Assembly (NCBI GenBank): GCA_944390825.1
Contig: CALXRG010000005.1
Span: forward strand, 62,001 to 126,000
Source of the DNA: an uncultured Akkermansia sp.
Lineage (GTDB): Bacteria > Verrucomicrobiota > Verrucomicrobiia > Verrucomicrobiales > Akkermansiaceae
Length of the DNA: 64,000 bases
Direction of reading: 5' to 3'
Positions 48,689 to 57,456 of this stretch are shown piece by piece. Made by a program: the position numbers and the translations under genes. A model generated the notes under the pieces. That model made no database searches. It saw nothing but the letters and a program-made list of their open reading frames with translations, and had not been told where the DNA came from. Each line of letters begins with the position of its first letter. Positions within the stretch are counted from its first letter, which is position 1.

Positions 48689-48885
48689 GGTGATTTTTGA
48701 GGAAGAACGGGTGAATCCCGTAGCGGGGAATCCCGGGTTGGAGAATGTTGCCGCAGAGGAAAGGCGAGGAGGGGAGAATATGGAGAAGGAGGGGGATGAG
48801 GGTAAACCGGGTGGCTGCATCCGGGCATCAAGAGGGGGCCGCCGCGTGAGGTACGGGCGCCAGGGAGAGGCGATTGGGCCGGGGT

Positions 48886-49353
48886 TCAAATGAGCAGGGG
48901 GCGTGGTCGCTCGCCGGGTAGGGGGCGGGCCATCCACGGGTGCTCGTCGGGGAGGGGTATTTGCGCGAGCTGCCAGACGGGCAGGGGGACGCAGGCTTGA
49001 TGCATCAGCGCTGCCGGGCAGGGGGGAAGCTGGGCCTGGATGGAGCAGAGGCTCAGCTGGTAGGCCATGTAGTCGCAGTCATGCGGGGAGCCGGGTTGCC
49101 CGGCCGGGGGAGATGCCGGAGCGGGGCTGCCCGAGCCGGACCGGTCGCTGGCGGCCGGTTGAGGCTGGCAGCAGTCGCAGGAGCCGGTGAGTGCTGCATC
49201 CCCCTTTTCCTGCTGGCTGATCTGATGGCAGGAGCAACCGGCAATGTACATCAGCCCTTCGCAGGCACACAGGTGCGTCAACGACCCCCCGACGACTGCC
49301 GGAAGCATGGCCAGCAGAAGGAGTACTGCGAGGAGGGGACGGGGCTGTCTCAT
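48886..49353 (-). CDS. Cysteine-rich exported protein
   Basis: The 155-residue protein has a signal peptide (about 1-23) and 11 Cys: 29, 31, 40, 42, 59, 61, 62, 93, 103, 112 and 121. The closely spaced motifs CAC, CSC and CDCC alternate with His27, His43 and His91, which suggests soft-metal binding. It is the gene upstream of the metal efflux operon on the same strand and has its own promoter. I recognise no family. A metallothionein-like or copper-chaperone role is an inference. Low-complexity Ser/Pro/Ala lies at about 65-88. Confidence 0.65.
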   Translation of the reverse strand: MRQPRPLLAVLLLLAMLPAVVGGSLTHLCACEGLMYIAGCSCHQISQQEKGDAALTGSCDCCQPQPAASDRSGSGSPAPASPPAGQPGSPHDCDYMAYQLSLCSIQAQLPPCPAALMHQACVPLPVWQLAQIPLPDEHPWMARPLPGERPRPLLI

Positions 49354-49377
49354 GGCGTTTGGAGGCCTGATGAGGTT

Positions 49378-49405
49378 ATTGTACGGTTTGCTGCTTGTAT
49401 GTCAA
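49378..49405 (-). promoter_or_regulatory. Promoter of the Cys-rich protein gene
   Basis: On the - strand TTGACA (49405-49400) and TACAAT (49383-49378) are 16 nt apart, about 25 nt before the ATG at 49353. Confidence 0.7.
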
Positions 49406-49554
49406 GCTTTCATTGCCGGAAGGGAAAGGACCTGTGCCTAAATGATGGGCTTTTTTGCTTTGCTGAAAGAATGGGTGTGCCAGGAGCGTACTTATGAGAA
49501 AGTGGCAGTCGTTTTTACGCCGGCTGCAGATATTCTCCGACCGAATGTAACAAT

Positions 49555-51762
49555 ATGATGACACGAACATTGATGATGGTGGTGGCGTGCTGCCTGTGCG
49601 GGCTCACGCCGATGCAGGCTCAGGCTGAGGTGGGCGCTGCTTTGCAGGCTGAGGAGTTGAAGAATCACCCGTTTATGGATACGCGCCTGTATCCGGAGTG
49701 GTCGAAGATGACGCCGGAGCAGGGTGCTCGGGATGTGCTGCTGGGTATCGAGATGGCGCGTAAGCGCTTGGAGGTGATTTGCTCGGTTAAGCCGGAGCAG
49801 GCGACGTATGAGAATGTGTTTGGCGCGTTCGAGAATGCGGACCGTGAGATGGGTCGCGCGCTTGGGTTTGTGTCTCATTTGTCTTCGGTGATGGATTCGC
49901 CTGAGATTCGCGCGGCAAAGGATCAGGTGTTGCCCGTTTGTGCTGAGTTCGCTAATTCGATTACGGCAAATGAGCGTCTTTGGTCGGTGATTAAGAGTGC
50001 TTCGCAGCAGCCGTGGGTGAAGTCTCTCGATCCGGAGCGGCAGCGTTATGTCCAGCAGGTGGTGGATTCTTTCCGCGACAGTGGTGCGGATTTGCCCGCT
50101 GAGCAGAAGGCCCGCAAGGCTGAGATTGTGCGTGAGTTGACGCAGTTGACGAATCAGTTTAATCAGCATGTGCTGGATGCGACGAATGCCTGGGAGTGGG
50201 TGGTGACGGACAGGGCTCAGCTTGATGGGCTGACGGAGCAGTGGCTGGAGTCTGCCCGTCAGGCGGCGCTGGCTAAGGGGTATGGTACGGAGCAGGAACC
50301 TCAGTGGCTGATTACGCTGGATTATTCCTGTTACCGCCCAGTGATGGAGCTTTGCCATGTGGAGGCTACCCGTCGTAAGTGCTGGGAGGGGTATGCCCAT
50401 ATTGCTAAGGGTGGACCGTACGATACGGAGGCGATTGTGGCCCGGGTGATGGAGCTGCGCCGGGAGTTGGCGGAGCTGCTTGGTTTTGATAATTTTGTGG
50501 ATCTGACGGTGGCCCGGCGTATGGTGAATTCCGGTGATAAGGCGATGCAGTTTGTGGATGGGATGATGCAGAAGCTGAAGCCGGCGTTTGACCGTGAAAA
50601 GGCGGAGTTTATGGCTTATATCGCGAAGTGCACGGGTAAGGAGGTCAATAAGGTGGATCCTTGGAGCCGGATGTATTATGCTTCGAAGATGGCCCATGAG
50701 TTGTATGATTTCGACCCCGAGTCGCTGCGTCCGTACCAGGCGAGTGAGAATGTGATTAAGGGAATGTTCTCTATCGCTCAGCATCTGTACGGTATTTCGA
50801 TCCGTGAGGTGCCGACGGTGTGCCTGAAGCCCGGGGAGTCTTGCCCTGCCGGTAAGGTGGAGGTGTGGCACCCGGATGTGCGGTTGTTTGAGGTGTATGA
50901 CGCTAAGTCAAAGGCTCATATGGGGTCGTTTTACATGGATCTTTACCCCCGCGCGTCGAAGCGCGCCGGGGCTTGGGTGATGATGATGTCGGCCGGTGAG
51001 CCGGCCGCAGACGGTAAGCCTCATGCGCCGCATTTGGCGACGCTGGTGGCGAACCTGACGCCGCCGAATGAGGATGGGGTGGCTTTGTATTCTCATTATG
51101 ATGTGGAGACGCTTTTCCATGAGTTCGGTCATATGCTGCATGTGATGTGCAGTGATGCCGGGTTGCGGACGCATATGGGGACTAGTGTGGCTTGGGATTT
51201 TGTGGAGTTGCCGAGTCAGTTGAATGAGAATTGGACGTGGGAGCCGGAGGGGCTGGCGACGTATTCGTTCCATTATAAGACGGGTGCGCCGATTCCTCAG
51301 GATCTGGTGGATAGTATGCAGAAGGCGCGTTTCTTCATGCCGGCTAATGATAATATGGGGCAGCTCGGTATTGCCAAGCTGGATTTGGAGATGCACATGA
51401 ACTACGATGAGAAGTTCAAGGGTAAGCCGCTGGATGATGCGACAAATGAGTTGCTGGCGCCGTGGCGTATCCCGTTCAGTGTGGAGATTCCTTCGATTAT
51501 GCGCACGCTGACACACTGTATTTCCGGTGGTTACGCCGGTGGGTATTACAGTTACAAGTGGGCGGAGGTGCTGGCGGCGGATGCGTTTAGCCGCTTTGCC
51601 AAGGAGGGGGTGATGAATGAGAAGACCGGTGCTGATTACCGCAAGCACATTCTGGCTCCCGGTGATTCCCGCTCGGCCTCAGATATTTACCGTGAGTTTA
51701 TGGGGAGGGATCCGAATCCTGATGCGTTGCTGAGGAAGCAGGGGTTGATTTCGGAGTCGTGA
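49555..51762 (+). CDS. Exported M3-family oligopeptidase (Dcp/OpdA-like)
   Basis: The 735-residue metallopeptidase has a signal peptide (about 1-24, ending in AQA), so it acts in the periplasm, unlike E. coli OpdA. The zinc motif HEFGHMLH and the downstream Glu-containing segment ENWTWEPEGLATYS are intact, and YSHYDVETLF leads into it. CISGGYAGGYYSYKWAEVLAADAF is the family C-terminal signature. It cleaves short peptides. Two ATGs (49555 and 49558) are possible. Codons end mostly in G or T, unlike the C-ended rpl/rpo genes. Confidence 0.94.
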   Translation: MMTRTLMMVVACCLCGLTPMQAQAEVGAALQAEELKNHPFMDTRLYPEWSKMTPEQGARDVLLGIEMARKRLEVICSVKPEQATYENVFGAFENADREMGRALGFVSHLSSVMDSPEIRAAKDQVLPVCAEFANSITANERLWSVIKSASQQPWVKSLDPERQRYVQQVVDSFRDSGADLPAEQKARKAEIVRELTQLTNQFNQHVLDATNAWEWVVTDRAQLDGLTEQWLESARQAALAKGYGTEQEPQWLITLDYSCYRPVMELCHVEATRRKCWEGYAHIAKGGPYDTEAIVARVMELRRELAELLGFDNFVDLTVARRMVNSGDKAMQFVDGMMQKLKPAFDREKAEFMAYIAKCTGKEVNKVDPWSRMYYASKMAHELYDFDPESLRPYQASENVIKGMFSIAQHLYGISIREVPTVCLKPGESCPAGKVEVWHPDVRLFEVYDAKSKAHMGSFYMDLYPRASKRAGAWVMMMSAGEPAADGKPHAPHLATLVANLTPPNEDGVALYSHYDVETLFHEFGHMLHVMCSDAGLRTHMGTSVAWDFVELPSQLNENWTWEPEGLATYSFHYKTGAPIPQDLVDSMQKARFFMPANDNMGQLGIAKLDLEMHMNYDEKFKGKPLDDATNELLAPWRIPFSVEIPSIMRTLTHCISGGYAGGYYSYKWAEVLAADAFSRFAKEGVMNEKTGADYRKHILAPGDSRSASDIYREFMGRDPNPDALLRKQGLISES

Positions 51763-51799
51763 GGCTTTTTCTCTCGAGTAAGGAAATGGAGTTGACTGG

Positions 51800-51829
51800 G
51801 CCGGAGTTGGGAGCTTTCCCGACTCCGGC
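51800..51829 (+). terminator. Terminator of the M3 peptidase gene
   Basis: A 13-bp stem (51800-51812 with 51817-51829, one G-T wobble) with loop GCTT is followed by TATTTGT. Confidence 0.7.
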
Positions 51830-51981
51830 TATTTGTATGCTCCGGCTTCGCGTGAGGGAACATCCGCGGCGGGTCAGAATGAGAGCGCCCAGAAGAAAGA
51901 GTCCGTAAGGGATATGGTGTGCCACGGGGAGTTCAGCCGCAATATTTGGCATAGGCAGAAGGGGTTCCGCTTGTTTTTTGC

Positions 51982-52010
51982 TTGCTTTTCGGGGCGCCGC
52001 TCTTTATAGT
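51982..52010 (+). promoter_or_regulatory. Promoter of comM
   Basis: TTGCTT (51982-51987) and TATAGT (52005-52010) are 17 nt apart, 26 nt before the ATG at 52036. Confidence 0.6.
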
Positions 52011-52035
52011 GAACTTGGTATTGTATGGCTGAGAG

Positions 52036-53601
52036 ATGATTGCGCGATTGTTTTCTGCTGCTGTTGCTGGCATTGACGGGTTTGAGGTGCAGGTGGAGGT
52101 GGATGCGCGACAGGTGATGGATTCCGCCCGGGTTTCGGTGGTGGGGCTTCCCGATGCTGCGGTGCGGGAGAGTGTGCAGCGTGTGTCTTCTGCATTGAGT
52201 AATTCGTCGTTTTTCCGGCCGTTGGATTTGCTGGTGACGGTGAATCTCGCTCCGGCTGATGTGAAGAAGCAGGGGCCCGGTTTTGATTTGCCGATCGCAC
52301 TCGGGCTTGAGATGGCTATCCAGATGAATTATGAGGCGGTGCCGGAGCCGCTTCGCCGGGCGGTTCCCGGGCGGATGGAGGAGTGGTGTCTTGTGGGTGA
52401 GCTGGCGTTGGATGGCCGGGTGCGTGGGGTGCGGGGTGTTCTGCCACTTGCCGCTGCCGCTCGTGATGCCGGTCGCCGCTTCCTGCTGGTTTCTGAGGAG
52501 AATGCTGCGGAGGCTGCTGTGGTGGATGGTTTGACGGTTTATGGTGTGCGCAGTCTGAGGGAGGCTTGGGAGGTGCTGCTGGATCCCTCGCGCTTCGAGC
52601 CGGCTTCTCCTGCTTCCGGCGCTCTGGCGGATGCGGAGGATTTGGATTTTGCTGATATTAAGGGGCAGTCTTATGCACGCCGCGCTATGGAGATTGCGGC
52701 TGCCGGAGGGCATAATCTGCTGATGTGCGGAAGCCCGGGCAGTGGTAAGAGTATGCTGGCCAGTCGCTTGCCTTCCATCCTGCCGCCGTTGAGTTTTGAG
52801 GAGTCTCTGGAGTGCAGCAAGATTTATTCGGTGTGCGGGGTGCTCCGCGGTTCTGATGGTCTCATGCGGAACAGACCTTTCCGTGCGCCACATCATACGA
52901 TATCTGATGTCGGTCTGATGGGAGGCGGTACCACGATTACGCCCGGTGAGGTCACGCTGGCTCATCATGGTGTGCTTTTTCTCGATGAGTTGCCTGAGTT
53001 CAGCCGGCGCACACTTGAGACGTTGCGCCAGCCGCTGGAAAGCGGTCGGGTCACTATTTCCCGCGCTTCGGGAAGTGTGGATTTCCCCTGTTCTTTTATG
53101 CTGGTGGCGGCCATGAATCCGTGCCCCTGCGGGTATCTGGGAGATCGTCGCCACTCCTGCCGCTGCAGCCCTGCGGATGTGGTCCGGTACCGCAAGAAGA
53201 TTTCCGGCCCGTTGCTGGATCGGTTTGATATGCTGATTGATGTGCCGCCTGTGGATCCTGCCAGCCTGCTGTCCAGACCGCAGGGGGAATCCAGTGCTGT
53301 GATTCGGGAGCGTGTGGTGGAGGCTCGGGGGCGCCAGGCTGAGCGTTATGCCGGGACGGGGGTCGGTTGCAATGCCCGTTTGAGCGGTCGTTTGCTTCAG
53401 CGTTATTGTGTGCTTACGTCCAAACAGAAGCAATTGCTGCTGGATGCGGTGCATCAGCTGGCTCTTTCCGCCCGGGCGTTTGACCGCATTCTGCGCGTCG
53501 CCCGAACTATCGCGGATTTGGACGGACGAAAGGAATTGGCCGATAACGATTTGTACGAAGCTATTCAGTTCCGCCAGTTCGAGAAGCAAATGCGGGCATA
53601 G
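52036..53601 (+). CDS. comM: ComM/YifB-family Mg-chelatase-like AAA+ ATPase
   Basis: The 521-residue protein has the three-part ComM layout: an N-terminal Lon-protease-like fold (VEVDARQVMDSARVSVVGLPDAAVRES), a central AAA+ domain with Walker A GSPGSGKS and Walker B LFLDELPEF, and a C-terminal Mg-chelatase-like domain. A zinc-like cluster NPCPCGYLGDRRHSCRC is present. ComM-family helicases promote branch migration in natural transformation; this is known for relatives. No other competence gene is adjacent. Confidence 0.95.
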   Translation: MIARLFSAAVAGIDGFEVQVEVDARQVMDSARVSVVGLPDAAVRESVQRVSSALSNSSFFRPLDLLVTVNLAPADVKKQGPGFDLPIALGLEMAIQMNYEAVPEPLRRAVPGRMEEWCLVGELALDGRVRGVRGVLPLAAAARDAGRRFLLVSEENAAEAAVVDGLTVYGVRSLREAWEVLLDPSRFEPASPASGALADAEDLDFADIKGQSYARRAMEIAAAGGHNLLMCGSPGSGKSMLASRLPSILPPLSFEESLECSKIYSVCGVLRGSDGLMRNRPFRAPHHTISDVGLMGGGTTITPGEVTLAHHGVLFLDELPEFSRRTLETLRQPLESGRVTISRASGSVDFPCSFMLVAAMNPCPCGYLGDRRHSCRCSPADVVRYRKKISGPLLDRFDMLIDVPPVDPASLLSRPQGESSAVIRERVVEARGRQAERYAGTGVGCNARLSGRLLQRYCVLTSKQKQLLLDAVHQLALSARAFDRILRVARTIADLDGRKELADNDLYEAIQFRQFEKQMRA

Positions 53602-53787
53602 GTCGGCTTGATCCGTTCGGCTTGAGCCGTTTAATCGCGCCTGCTGATACCCGGGGTGGTGCTCATGCGCCTCCCGGCTGCAGGGGCGCCGTGCAGACCC
53701 TGTTGTAGGGCCTGTTGCAGGGCCGCCGTGCAGATTTCCTGCTGTGATGTAGACTTCCCGCCCGGTTGTTTGTGTGCCGGGGTGGGG

Positions 53788-54738
53788 TTATTTGGCGAGT
53801 TTGTTGCGGAAATAGGCAATGGTTTTGTCCAAGCCTTCGTCCAGAGGAATCATCGGCTTCCACCCGAGGCGCTCGGTGGCCAGCGTTATGTCCGGACACC
53901 GCAGGATGGGGTCATCGGAGGGAAGCGGCAGGTAGGTGAGTTTGCTGCCGGTGTTGGGGAGTTTTTTCAGTACGATTTCGGACAGTTCGCGGATGGTGAA
54001 CTCGCCGGGGTTGCCGAGGTTGACCGGGCCAAGGAAGCCTTTGTCGTTTTCCATCATACGTACCATGCCTGCTATCAGATCGTCGATGTACTGGAATGAG
54101 CGCGTCTGATGCCCGTCGCCGTAGATGGTGATGTCCTCACCCCGCAGGGCTTGGCAGATGAAGTTGGAGATGACCCGGCCATCCTGGGGATTCATCTGGG
54201 GGCCGTAGGTGTTGAAGATGCGGATGATGCGGATATCAACGCCTTCATGGCGGTGGTAGTCGAACATGAGGCTTTCCGCGCAGCGTTTGCCTTCGTCGTA
54301 GCAGGCGCGGATGCCGTTCGGGTTCACGTTGCCCCGGTAGCTTTCGACCTGGGGGTGCACCAGCGGGTCACCGTAGACCTCAGACGTCGATGCCTGAAGG
54401 ATGCGCGCGTTATCTCGTTTGGCCAGTTCGAGCATGTTGAGAATGCCAAGCACGCAGGTCTTTGTGGTGAAGATGGAGCGTGTGCCCTGGTAGAAGGGGG
54501 GGGAGGCCGGACATGCCAGGTTATAGATGCGGTCGAGCTTTTCCGGGCAGTTGTAGGGCTCGATGATGTCGTGCTCAACAAAGGTGAAGTTTTCCTGGGT
54601 CAGAAGCTCCCGGACGTTATCCAGTGAGCCGGTGTAGTTGTTGTCTATACAGATGACCCGGTTGCCTTCGGCTACAAGCAGTTTGCAGAGATGTGAGCCC
54701 ACAAAGCCGGTACCTCCTGTGACCAGTATCGTTCTCAT
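53788..54738 (-). CDS. UDP-glucuronate decarboxylase-like SDR (UXS type)
   Basis: The 316-residue extended short-chain dehydrogenase has the NAD-binding TGGTGFVGS at residues 7-15, the UXS-type [12 protein letters not shown] segment and the catalytic [18 protein letters not shown], close to UXS enzymes, suggests conversion of UDP-glucuronate to UDP-xylose, though a dTDP-glucose dehydratase-like or epimerase role cannot be excluded. Its -10 box lies 11 nt from the ATG. It is monocistronic and divergent from mrp. Confidence 0.87.
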   Translation of the reverse strand: MRTILVTGGTGFVGSHLCKLLVAEGNRVICIDNNYTGSLDNVRELLTQENFTFVEHDIIEPYNCPEKLDRIYNLACPASPPFYQGTRSIFTTKTCVLGILNMLELAKRDNARILQASTSEVYGDPLVHPQVESYRGNVNPNGIRACYDEGKRCAESLMFDYHRHEGVDIRIIRIFNTYGPQMNPQDGRVISNFICQALRGEDITIYGDGHQTRSFQYIDDLIAGMVRMMENDKGFLGPVNLGNPGEFTIRELSEIVLKKLPNTGSKLTYLPLPSDDPILRCPDITLATERLGWKPMIPLDEGLDKTIAYFRNKLAK

Positions 54739-54749
54739 ATGACCCGCCC

Positions 54750-54778
54750 AGTATAATCGATGGAGGATGAGGCTTCAA
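54750..54778 (-). promoter_or_regulatory. Promoter of the UXS-like gene
   Basis: On the - strand TTGAAG (54778-54773) and TATACT (54755-54750) are 17 nt apart. The -10 box ends 11 nt before the ATG. Confidence 0.65.
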
Positions 54779-54814
54779 GCTTTTTCCGCGCGGGTGCGGT
54801 ATCTTATCTTAGGC

Positions 54815-54842
54815 TTGACTGTTGGGCTATCCGTGGTAAAGT
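54815..54842 (+). promoter_or_regulatory. Promoter of mrp
   Basis: TTGACT (54815-54820) and TAAAGT (54837-54842) are 16 nt apart, with a leader of about 55 nt to the ATG at 54904. Confidence 0.5.
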
Positions 54843-54903
54843 GGGTGGTGCAAAGGTGCCGGGGGTTGAGCCGGCAGCAGATCTTCAAACGATACCTGAT
54901 GAT

Positions 54904-55974
54904 ATGAGTGACGTGACGTTGACTCCCGAGTTGATACGTGCGGCTCTGACAACCGTGAAGTACCCCGGTTTCAGCCGTGATATTGTTTCCTTTGGCCTGG
55001 TCAGAAAGGTGACGGTTTCGCCGGAGGGCGCTGTCGTGGTGGATCTCCTGGTCGAAAGCAAGAATGCTGATGTGCCGCGCTACATCTATGAGAATGTCAT
55101 GGGCGTGGTGAAGGAGCTTCCCGGCGTGAAACAGCTGGATGTGAATATCGAGCACCATGCTCCCCAACAGCGGAAGGCTGCCAGCGATGATCCCGCAGAT
55201 TGGAAGTCGAGTGTGCCGGGTGTCAGGCATGTGATTGCCGTCGCTTCCGGCAAGGGTGGCGTGGGCAAGAGTACTGTGTCTGCTAATCTGGCGGTCGCGC
55301 TTTCCCGGTTGGGCTACCGTACCGGTTTGCTGGATTTGGATATTTACGGTCCTTCGATGGCGCTGATGTTTGGTACCAAGGAGCGCCCGGGCTGCTCGGA
55401 CAAGGAGCAGTTCCTGCCGGTGGAGGCTCACGGTGTCAAGCTTCTTTCCATGGGACTGATGATCGATGAGGCTTCCCCTGTGGCGGTGCGCGGGCCCTTG
55501 GCCACGCGCTATGTGCAGCAGTTCTTGCGTGATGTGGATTGGGGCGGTTTGGATTTCCTCATTTTGGATATGCCCCCCGGTACGGGTGATATCCAGCTGA
55601 CGATTGTGCAGACGGTGGATTTGTCCGGGGCGGTGATCGTGACGACTCCCCAGGAGGTGGCCCTGATTGATGCCCGCAAGGCGGTGGGTTTGTTCAACCG
55701 TGTGGAGACGCCGATCCTTGGCATTATCGAGAATATGAGCTATTTCGTCTGTCCGAGTGATGGCTTGGTGTACAATATCTTTGGCGAAGGCGGCGGCGAG
55801 CGCGAGGCTCAGAAGCTTGGGGTGCCCCTGCTGGGGAAGATTCCGCTGGATATCCAGACGCGCAGCTGCGGTGATGAAGGCCGCCCTGTCGCTCTGGAGG
55901 ATCCCGGGCAGAATCGGGTTGCTGCGGCATTCCAGGGTGTGGCTTCCGGGCTTGCCAGTGTGCTGGGTATGTAA
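54904..55974 (+). CDS. mrp: Mrp/ApbC-family Fe-S carrier ATPase
   Basis: The 356-residue cytoplasmic ATPase has an N-terminal MIP18/DUF59-like domain (about 1-90) and a ParA/MinD-type P-loop GKGGVGKST, with Mrp signatures DIYGPSMALMFG and LDMPPGTGDIQLTI. It carries Fe-S clusters to target proteins. The usual C-terminal CxxC that bridges the cluster at the dimer interface reads C-P-S-D here (Cys283 to Asp286), so one ligand is missing. The ATG at 54904 (MSDVTLTPELIRAAL) is the natural start; the longer frame from 54760 would overlap the promoter. Confidence 0.94.
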   Translation: MSDVTLTPELIRAALTTVKYPGFSRDIVSFGLVRKVTVSPEGAVVVDLLVESKNADVPRYIYENVMGVVKELPGVKQLDVNIEHHAPQQRKAASDDPADWKSSVPGVRHVIAVASGKGGVGKSTVSANLAVALSRLGYRTGLLDLDIYGPSMALMFGTKERPGCSDKEQFLPVEAHGVKLLSMGLMIDEASPVAVRGPLATRYVQQFLRDVDWGGLDFLILDMPPGTGDIQLTIVQTVDLSGAVIVTTPQEVALIDARKAVGLFNRVETPILGIIENMSYFVCPSDGLVYNIFGEGGGEREAQKLGVPLLGKIPLDIQTRSCGDEGRPVALEDPGQNRVAAAFQGVASGLASVLGM

Positions 55975-56010
55975 AGCCCGACAGGTGCCATGCTCCTGTA
56001 TTGACCTGCT

Positions 56011-56037
56011 GCCCCGACCTGCTGAGTTGGTCGGGGC
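56011..56037 (+). terminator. Terminator of mrp
   Basis: GCCCCGACC (56011-56019) pairs perfectly with GGTCGGGGC (56029-56037), followed by GGTGTTTTCG. Confidence 0.75.
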
Positions 56038-56079
56038 GGTGTTTTCGTGATGACGTTTTCATGAGGAAGCGAGGTTGCC

Positions 56080-57063
56080 ATGGGTGATTTGATTTTGAAT
56101 TCCTTTATTTCGACTCTTCCGGTTTTTATCTTTTTCGCGATTGGGTTTTGGTTGCGTCACAAGGGTAGTCTGCAGTCCCATCATGATGCTCCTATCATGC
56201 AGCTGGCTATGGATTTGGGTTATCCCTGCCTGATCTTCTACAACATCATGAAGTATATGGTTGTGGAAGCTGATCCCACCGTGCAATCTGTGTCGTTTAC
56301 CGTCCAGGCGATGGCGTGCGGGTTCCTGGAGATCTTCCTCGGTGTGCTTGCAGCTTGGCTGGTCGCCCGCTTCCTGCGTCTGCGGATTGGAACAGGGCTT
56401 CGCACGTTTACTCTCACGGCCGGAGTGCAGAATTATGCCTTCTTTGTCATTCCCATCATTCAGATGCTTTTTACAGCACCGGGCGACCCGACGATGGGCG
56501 TGCTTTTTGTCCACAATATGGGTTGTGAACTTTTCGTCTGGAGTATCGGTGTGATTCTGATATGCGGTGGGGCCAGGTCGCTGGGGCTCAGCTCTCTGCT
56601 GCGAGGCCCCCTGCTGGCGGTCTGTGTGTCGCTGGCTCTCGCCTGGAGTGGGCTGGGTGCGTATGTGGCGGTGCCGCCGGTCATGAAGGCGGCTGAGATG
56701 ATTGGTGCCGTAGCAACGCCCGTCTGTCTCATTTTGTTCGGATGCTCCATGTATGATTTGTCGCGGCATTTCTCCTGGCAGCCCCGCATGCTTCTTTCCG
56801 GTATGCTGGCGCGGCTGGCGCTTGCACCTGCGCTGATTCTGCTGTGTGCGTGGCTGTTGCCTGTTGATCCGCTGATCAAGCGCATTATGGTGCTCCAGAG
56901 TGCTATCCCCAGCGCGGTGGTGCCTGTGATTCTGGCCAAGCGATTTGGCGGTATTCCCGAGGTGGGAACTCAGGTGCTGCTGGCTACCACTGTTTGCTCT
57001 TTTGTGACACTGCCCATCTGGCTGCTGCTGGGTAATACATTCGTGGTCCCCATTATGCCCTGA
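56080..57063 (+). CDS. AEC-family transporter
   Basis: The 327-residue inner-membrane protein has about ten helices in two inverted halves. The features AGVQNYAFFVIPI, VLFVHNMGCELFVWS and LQSAIPSAVVPVILAKRFGG are typical of the auxin-efflux-carrier family, whose bacterial members export or import organic acids or amino acids. Substrate unknown. It lies 42 nt after the mrp terminator. Confidence 0.88.
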   Translation: MGDLILNSFISTLPVFIFFAIGFWLRHKGSLQSHHDAPIMQLAMDLGYPCLIFYNIMKYMVVEADPTVQSVSFTVQAMACGFLEIFLGVLAAWLVARFLRLRIGTGLRTFTLTAGVQNYAFFVIPIIQMLFTAPGDPTMGVLFVHNMGCELFVWSIGVILICGGARSLGLSSLLRGPLLAVCVSLALAWSGLGAYVAVPPVMKAAEMIGAVATPVCLILFGCSMYDLSRHFSWQPRMLLSGMLARLALAPALILLCAWLLPVDPLIKRIMVLQSAIPSAVVPVILAKRFGGIPEVGTQVLLATTVCSFVTLPIWLLLGNTFVVPIMP

Positions 57064-57456
57064 TGATGCTTTGAGGAGCGACCAGGAGCGCGTTCGCACT
57101 CGTTGCCTTTCCCGCGTCCCATGGGCATGCACAGCCGTTGTTTGCGGGTGCTTTGGCGATGGCGCGGCGCCGTGGTGTCGCTTGGGGGGGCGCTGTTGCA
57201 CACAGGTTACGCTTTCGTTTTTCTGTCGGGTTTTGCAGCCTGGGACCCGGCGTTGTCCTTTTGCCTATTTGCGGCTCGGGCAAGCTGATTGCTTATCCAT
57301 GGCAGGGATTCAGAAGCGAGGCCTTCTGAGATTGACAGGGCGGGGGAGCAGGCGTACAATGGCATGCGTGATGGATGGCGGTTTTGCCGATCGAAGTGAG
57401 GATTGGTGCTGCCGGCTGTCCCATTCTGGAGTTCCCGTTCTGAAGTCGTTGCAGGT
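57064..57456. other. Intergenic region before the CPA2 antiporter
   Basis: I see no gene in these 393 nt. A consensus promoter is present near the right end (listed separately). Short open frames here are low-complexity. Confidence 0.5.
57332..57360 (+). promoter_or_regulatory. Promoter of the CPA2 antiporter gene
   Basis: TTGACA (57332-57337) and TACAAT (57355-57360) are exactly 17 nt apart, about 96 nt before the ATG at 57457. Confidence 0.75.

Noticed and set aside
54760-54903. Longer N-terminus for Mrp
   Set aside because: The extra 48 codons would overlap the divergent and forward promoter elements and have no similarity to Mrp; the start at 54904 matches the family.
57403-57456. Longer N-terminus for the CPA2 antiporter
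   Set aside because: The 18 extra residues are polar and precede the natural Met that opens helix 1; the GCAGGT before 57457 supports the shorter start.
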